Assembly: GCA_946480485.1 (NCBI GenBank)
Contig: CAMLJW010000203.1
Span: 1-8,940 of the forward strand
Direction of reading: 5' to 3'
Length of the DNA stretch: 8,940 bases
From: an uncultured Streptomyces sp.
Lineage (GTDB): Bacteria > Actinomycetota > Actinomycetes > Streptomycetales > Streptomycetaceae
Below the pieces are notes generated by a model. That model worked only from the letters and a program-made list of their open reading frames with translations, was not told the DNA's origin and searched no databases. Every line of letters starts with the position of its first letter. Positions within the stretch are counted from its first letter, which is position 1. Shown in pieces: positions 6,436-8,940 of the stretch. Both the position numbers and the translations under genes were made by a program.

Positions 6436-7539
6436 GCAGTTGTCGATGTATCCGAAGAGCTCAAGTCCCTCTCCTCGACCATGGAGTCGATCGAGGCCGT
6501 CCTGGACCTCGACAAGCTGAGGGCAGATATCGCCGTGCTCGAGGAGCAGGCGGCAGCGCCGTCCCTGTGGGACGACCCGGAAGAGGCGCAGAAGATCACC
6601 AGCAAGCTGAGCCACCTCCAGGCGGAGGTCCGCAAGGCGGAGGCCCTGCGGGGCCGGATCGACGATCTCGGTGTGCTCTTCGAGATGGCCGAGGAGGAGG
6701 ACGACCCGGACACCCGCGCCGAGGCCGAGACGGAGCTCGCCGCCGTCAAGAAGGCGCTGGACGAGATGGAAGTCCGGACGCTGCTGTCGGGGGCGTACGA
6801 CTCCCGTGAGGCGCTCGTCAATATTCGTGCCGAAGCCGGTGGCGTTGACGCCGCCGATTTCACCGAGAAGCTCCAGCGCATGTACCTGCGCTGGGCCGAG
6901 CAGCACGGCTACAAGACCGAGGTCTACGAAACCTCGTACGCGGAAGAGGCCGGCATCAAGTCGACCACCTTCGCCATCCAGGTCCCGTACGCGTACGGGA
7001 CGTTGTCGGTGGAGCAGGGCACGCACCGGCTCGTGCGTATTTCGCCCTACGACAACCAAGGGCGTCGGCAGACCTCCTTCGCGGGCGTGGAAGTATTGCC
7101 CGTAGTCGAGCAGACCGACCACATCGAGATCGACGAGTCCGAGCTGCGGGTGGATGTGTACCGGTCGTCCGGGCCCGGTGGCCAGGGTGTCAACACCACT
7201 GACTCCGCCGTGCGGTTGACCCACATTCCCACCGGGATCGTGGTGTCCTGCCAGAACGAGCGGTCGCAGATCCAGAACAAGGCCACGGCCATGAACGTTC
7301 TGCAGGCGAAGCTGCTGGAGCGGCGCCGGCAGGAGGAGCAGGCCAAGCTGGACGCCCTCAAGGGTGACGGCGGCAACTCCTGGGGCAACCAGATGCGGTC
7401 GTACGTCCTGCACCCGTACCAGATGGTCAAGGACCTGCGCACGGAGCACGAGGTCGGCAACCCGGAGTCCGTGTTCAACGGCGAGATCGACGGCTTCCTG
7501 GAGGCCGGAATTCGCTGGCGCAAGCAGCAGGAGAAGTAA
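6433..7539 (+). CDS. prfB: Peptide chain release factor 2 (RF2)
   Basis: 368 residues, close to the 365 of E. coli RF2. In the cytoplasm RF2 recognises UGA and UAA in the ribosomal A site and triggers peptidyl-tRNA hydrolysis. The helical N-terminal domain (1-100) includes the family pattern LWDDPE. The codon-recognition tripeptide, SPF in E. coli RF2, reads SPY here at 204-206, followed by GRRQTSF. The catalytic GGQ lies at 249-251 inside [20 protein letters not shown]; its Gln is the PrmC methylation target. The C-terminal part has the conserved [18 protein letters not shown]. The reading frame is uninterrupted: where many bacteria have CTT TGA C and a programmed +1 shift, this gene reads CTG GAC at 6502-6507. 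GTG 6433 is chosen because it gives the usual N-terminus and fits the -10 element just upstream; ATG 6481 would cut into the first helix. A strong hairpin follows the stop. Confidence 0.97.
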   Translation: MAVVDVSEELKSLSSTMESIEAVLDLDKLRADIAVLEEQAAAPSLWDDPEEAQKITSKLSHLQAEVRKAEALRGRIDDLGVLFEMAEEEDDPDTRAEAETELAAVKKALDEMEVRTLLSGAYDSREALVNIRAEAGGVDAADFTEKLQRMYLRWAEQHGYKTEVYETSYAEEAGIKSTTFAIQVPYAYGTLSVEQGTHRLVRISPYDNQGRRQTSFAGVEVLPVVEQTDHIEIDESELRVDVYRSSGPGGQGVNTTDSAVRLTHIPTGIVVSCQNERSQIQNKATAMNVLQAKLLERRRQEEQAKLDALKGDGGNSWGNQMRSYVLHPYQMVKDLRTEHEVGNPESVFNGEIDGFLEAGIRWRKQQEK

Positions 7540-7602
7540 GCAAGAGCAAGGGGGAGAAGCGAGCAGGCGTAGCGGTCGACTTCCGCGAGCATCGCTTTGT
7601 CG

Positions 7603-7641
7603 ACAGGGCAACTGTCCTCCATCGGAGGGCAGTTGCCCTGT
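7603..7641 (+). terminator. Strong hairpin terminator after prfB
   Basis: An 18-bp stem (7603-7620 with 7624-7641, arms beginning ACAGGGCAACTG and ending CAGTTGCCCTGT) with one G-U pair and a 3-nt loop ATC. It starts 64 bp after the prfB stop. No T-tract follows immediately; the first is TTTT about 24 bp on. Such long stems without U-tracts are common terminators in Streptomyces. Confidence 0.8.
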
Positions 7642-7712
7642 GTGCAGTGCGGTGTCTGGGTTTTACGTCACACTCATACTCCGTCTCGGTGGCCAAATAC
7701 CCTTGATCTGGA

Positions 7713-7740
7713 CAACGTGGTCGCAACGACCTTGACGTTG
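7713..7740. repeat. Interrupted inverted repeat overlapping a candidate -35
   Basis: Outer arms CAACGT (7713-7718) and ACGTTG (7735-7740) and inner arms GGTCG (7719-7723) and CGACC (7727-7731) fold around the loop CAA, with a TTG bulge at 7732-7734. The right half overlaps TTGACG (7732-7737), so the element could be an operator over the promoter. It could also be an RNA hairpin if transcription starts further upstream. Confidence 0.5.
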
Positions 7741-7760
7741 CCTGGAAAAGTGGGAAGGCT
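7732..7760 (+). promoter_or_regulatory. Candidate promoter of the LAETG protein gene
   Basis: TTGACG (7732-7737) differs from the -35 consensus at one base. A 17-bp spacer leads to AAGGCT (7755-7760), a poor -10. Transcription from here would give a leader of roughly 110 nt containing the short ORF at 7762. The -35 is the better half of this call. Confidence 0.3.
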
Positions 7761-7761
7761 T

Positions 7762-7872
7762 ATGCGCGGCATGCGTATCTCTGGGGCGCATGTGAACCGG
7801 GGGGCTTCCACTCCTGTCCCCGACGTCGCGGCCCCGGACGCTGCTCCATCGACGATTAGCTACTGGGGGTAG
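7762..7872 (+). CDS. Possible short leader ORF before the LAETG gene, 36 codons
   Basis: ATG 7762 follows GGGAAGG at a spacing of about 4 nt, and the frame ends at TAG 7870-7872, seven bases before the next ATG. The TAG abuts the G-run that serves as ribosome site of that gene, so translation of the two could be coupled. The peptide begins MRGMRISGAHVN and ends TISYWG. I do not recognise it. Its third-position GC is clearly lower than in the surrounding genes, which argues against long-term selection as protein. It may be a chance frame or a regulatory leader. Confidence 0.3.
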   Translation: MRGMRISGAHVNRGASTPVPDVAAPDAAPSTISYWG

Positions 7873-7879
7873 CAAGCAG

Positions 7880-8503
7880 ATGACCAAGAACACGCGGATC
7901 CGTGTCGCGCGGATAGCTGCCGGCGCGGTGATCGCCGTCGGCGCTTCGCTGACCGCCGCGGGTGCCGCTTCGGCTCTCGACCTCGGCGTCGAGGTAGGCG
8001 ATCCGAGCGGGAGCGCGAGGGCCGACGAAGACGTTGTGGATGTCGGTGTCGGCCTCGGTCTCGAGGACCCGACCGAGGACCCGACGGCCATCCCGACGGA
8101 CCCGACCGTGGACCCGACTACGGAGGAGCCGCCCACCGAGAAGCCGACCGAGGCCGGCAACGGCGGCAACGGCAACGGCGGCAACGGCAACGGCGGCAAC
8201 GGCAACGGCGGCAACGGCACGGGCGGTGGCACCGGCGGTGGCGACACCGGCGGTGGCAACGACACCGACCCCGACGGTGGCTCCAGGCCCGTCGAGCAGG
8301 GTCAGGGCAAGGAGAGCCTGACCGACACCGGCTCGGAGCAGACCGCCGACCCCTCCGCCCGGGGCACCGGCGGCGCCGAGCTGGCCGAGACGGGTGCCGC
8401 CGAGACCACGTTCCTGTTGATCGGCGCGGCCACGATGATCGCCGGCGGTATCGGCTTCCGCATGCTGCCCCGCCTCATGAACAGCCGCGGCGCCGCCGCC
8501 TGA
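7880..8503 (+). CDS. Secreted LAETG (class E sortase) wall-anchored repeat protein
   Basis: 207 residues. A Sec signal peptide covers 1-32: basic start (KNTRIRVAR), hydrophobic core, cleavage after ASA32. The mature chain is a low-complexity stalk: an Asp/Val/Gly-rich segment, a Pro-Thr-Glu/Asp repeat (63-91), four NGGNG units (94-113), then Gly/Asp/Thr-rich sequence. The C-terminus has a complete sorting signal: LAETG at 168-172, a hydrophobic segment (178-192) and a basic tail (RMLPRLMNSRG). LAxTG is the signal cleaved by class E sortases in streptomycetes, which would link Thr171 to peptidoglycan. No enzymatic or binding domain is visible, so I read it as a spacer or surface-structure protein; function unknown. 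ATG 7880 is fixed by the signal peptide; the ribosome site is only a G-run 10 nt upstream. It stands alone between two terminators. In other streptomycetes I would expect ftsE and ftsX next. Confidence 0.9.
   Translation: MTKNTRIRVARIAAGAVIAVGASLTAAGAASALDLGVEVGDPSGSARADEDVVDVGVGLGLEDPTEDPTAIPTDPTVDPTTEEPPTEKPTEAGNGGNGNGGNGNGGNGNGGNGTGGGTGGGDTGGGNDTDPDGGSRPVEQGQGKESLTDTGSEQTADPSARGTGGAELAETGAAETTFLLIGAATMIAGGIGFRMLPRLMNSRGAAA
8159..8218 (+). repeat. Four perfect 15-bp repeats encoding NGGNG
   Basis: The unit AACGGCGGCAACGGC occurs four times head to tail without a mismatch and encodes Asn-Gly-Gly-Asn-Gly each time. Perfect identity at the DNA level, including codon choice, points to recent slippage or strong codon bias. 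Copy number is likely to vary between strains and may be collapsed in short-read assemblies. Confidence 0.95.
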
Positions 8504-8509
8504 CGGGTG

Positions 8510-8866
8510 TCATAAGGGTGGTGCGCAGACGGTAGCGCCTACGCGAGAAGGGCCCGGAGCCCCGTGCGCCGGGCCCTTCTCTGAGATCGTGTGGGTCAAC
8601 CAGGGACTCGTCGGATTGGCCGGATCGGGCCACCCGAACGCCAGCACACCACCGACACCGCCAGTGCCAAAAATGATCTCGGGCTTGCTGTCGCCGTCGA
8701 CGTCGCGCATGAGCGCAAGCTCACTGGTAATCTGCGGCAGCACGGAGTGTTTCGCCCAGCGGCGATTCTGCCCCTTCGGGTTCACATACAGGTGCATCGG
8801 CCGCGACTCGCCGGCGAGCACATCGGTCCAGCCGTCGCCGGTAAAGTCGTACGCGTAGTCGACCAT
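8510..8866 (-). pseudogene. Fragment of a VCBS/FG-GAP repeat protein, foreign to the neighbourhood
   Basis: The minus frame from ATG 8866 encodes a piece of a beta-propeller FG-GAP/VCBS protein. It has two calcium-loop-like repeats, DFTGDGWTDV and DVDGDSKPEI, and the sequence between them (LYVNPKG, RRWAKHSVLP) is typical of large secreted proteins of Acidobacteria, Planctomycetes and relatives, from memory. Family-like sequence begins before the ATG (SFARTM in the same frame), but a TGA at 8929-8927 stops this frame, so both start and N-terminal part are missing. At the other end the similarity stops at SEKGP (about 8571), inside the terminator arm; the remaining codons down to TGA 8512-8510 read through Streptomyces terminator sequence. 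Family members are several hundred residues or more; only about 100 are here. Codons such as TTT, ATT, AGT, CTT and AAA and about 65% GC (8581-8940) differ from the neighbours. It is a gene remnant or an assembly chimera, not a working gene. Confidence 0.65.
8545..8581 (+). terminator. Hairpin terminator after the LAETG gene
   Basis: A 13-bp perfect stem, GAGAAGGGCCCGG (8545-8557) with its complement at 8569-8581, encloses an 11-nt loop, about 40 bp after the stop codon. The right arm GGGCCCTTCTC is at the same time the last recognisable part of the VCBS-like reading frame on the other strand (Glu-Lys-Gly-Pro). The terminator therefore marks the junction with the foreign segment. Confidence 0.75.
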
Positions 8867-8940
8867 GGTGCGGGCGAAGCTCGTGCTCGGCGCCTGTGAA
8901 GGCGCGGGCCGACCGATAGACCGAGTTCATCGGCGCGATG

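Larger units (their letters stand above)
7540..7879. other. Intergenic region between prfB and the LAETG gene
   Basis: About 340 bp. The first 100 bp hold the prfB terminator. From 7642 on the stretch is less GC-rich and should contain the promoter and leader of the next gene: an interrupted inverted repeat at 7713-7740, a TTGACG box at 7732-7737 and a possible 36-codon leader ORF at 7762-7872. A longer reading of that frame back to ATG 7597 overlaps the terminator and is not credible. Confidence 0.6.

Noticed and set aside
6112..7611. 499-codon minus-strand frame opposite pkaB and prfB
   Set aside because: It lies opposite the strongly recognised prfB and the end of pkaB and crosses the spacer between them. 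It reads like a mirrored high-GC frame without motifs.
7597..7872. 91-codon ORF between prfB and the LAETG gene
   Set aside because: Its first part runs through the 18-bp terminator stem. Only the last 36 codons, from ATG 7762, are worth keeping as a weak candidate.
8159..8218. CRISPR-like array
   Set aside because: The repeats are directly contiguous 15-bp units inside a coding frame, without spacers.
8721..8930. 69-codon minus-strand ORF at the right end
   Set aside because: It overlaps the VCBS-like frame, which has clear repeat motifs. Only its first 15-16 codons might belong to that protein before a frameshift.

Overview
The window looks like chromosomal DNA from a Streptomyces-type high-GC actinobacterium. 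Its protein-coding frames have very high third-position GC, GTG and TTG starts are used, the leucine codon TTA is almost absent, a class E sortase signal (LAETG) is present, and the gene order Ser/Thr kinase - Ser/Thr kinase - prfB matches the pkaA-pkaB-prfB neighbourhood I know from Streptomyces coelicolor. No rRNA, tRNA, CRISPR array, insertion sequence or transposase was seen.

Layout. (1) 1-2690, minus strand: the first 896 codons of a large protein with an N-terminal FHA (phosphothreonine-binding) domain. A long disordered linker follows, then a region resembling the part of EccC/EssC (type VII secretion FtsK/SpoIIIE ATPases) that precedes the ATPase modules. The gene runs off the left edge before any Walker motif. 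It carries a TTA codon in the linker. (2) 2691-3100: divergent regulatory region of about 410 bp. (3) 3101-4741, plus: PkaA-like membrane-tethered Ser/Thr kinase whose tail holds four T-x-V-(L/M) repeats and a Q/P-rich stretch. (4) 4742-4964: spacer with C/T-rich decamer repeats and a 12-bp-stem terminator. (5) 4965-6239, plus: PkaB-like Ser/Thr kinase starting at TTG. (6) 6240-6432: spacer with a candidate terminator and a -10 element placed for leaderless transcription of prfB. (7) 6433-7539, plus: prfB, peptide chain release factor 2, uninterrupted by the programmed frameshift known from other bacteria. (8) 7540-7879: strong hairpin terminator, inverted repeat, candidate promoter and a possible 36-codon leader ORF. 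(9) 7880-8503, plus: secreted wall-anchored LAETG protein with PT and NGGNG repeats, closed by a 13-bp-stem terminator. (10) About 8571-8940, minus: a fragment of a VCBS/FG-GAP repeat protein with lower GC and non-streptomycete codon use. It joins the Streptomyces part inside the terminator arm.

How the genes may work together. The two kinases would phosphorylate Ser/Thr targets at the membrane, and the divergently transcribed FHA protein is a natural reader of phosphothreonine. The TxVL repeats in the PkaA tail have the pThr+3 aliphatic pattern that some FHA domains prefer, so kinase autophosphorylation could recruit the FHA/EccC-like ATPase. This is inference. prfB and the LAETG protein appear to be separate transcription units. 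The right end is most simply an assembly chimera or a recent illegitimate insertion: in streptomycetes the cell-division genes ftsE-ftsX and then smpB are expected soon after this point.
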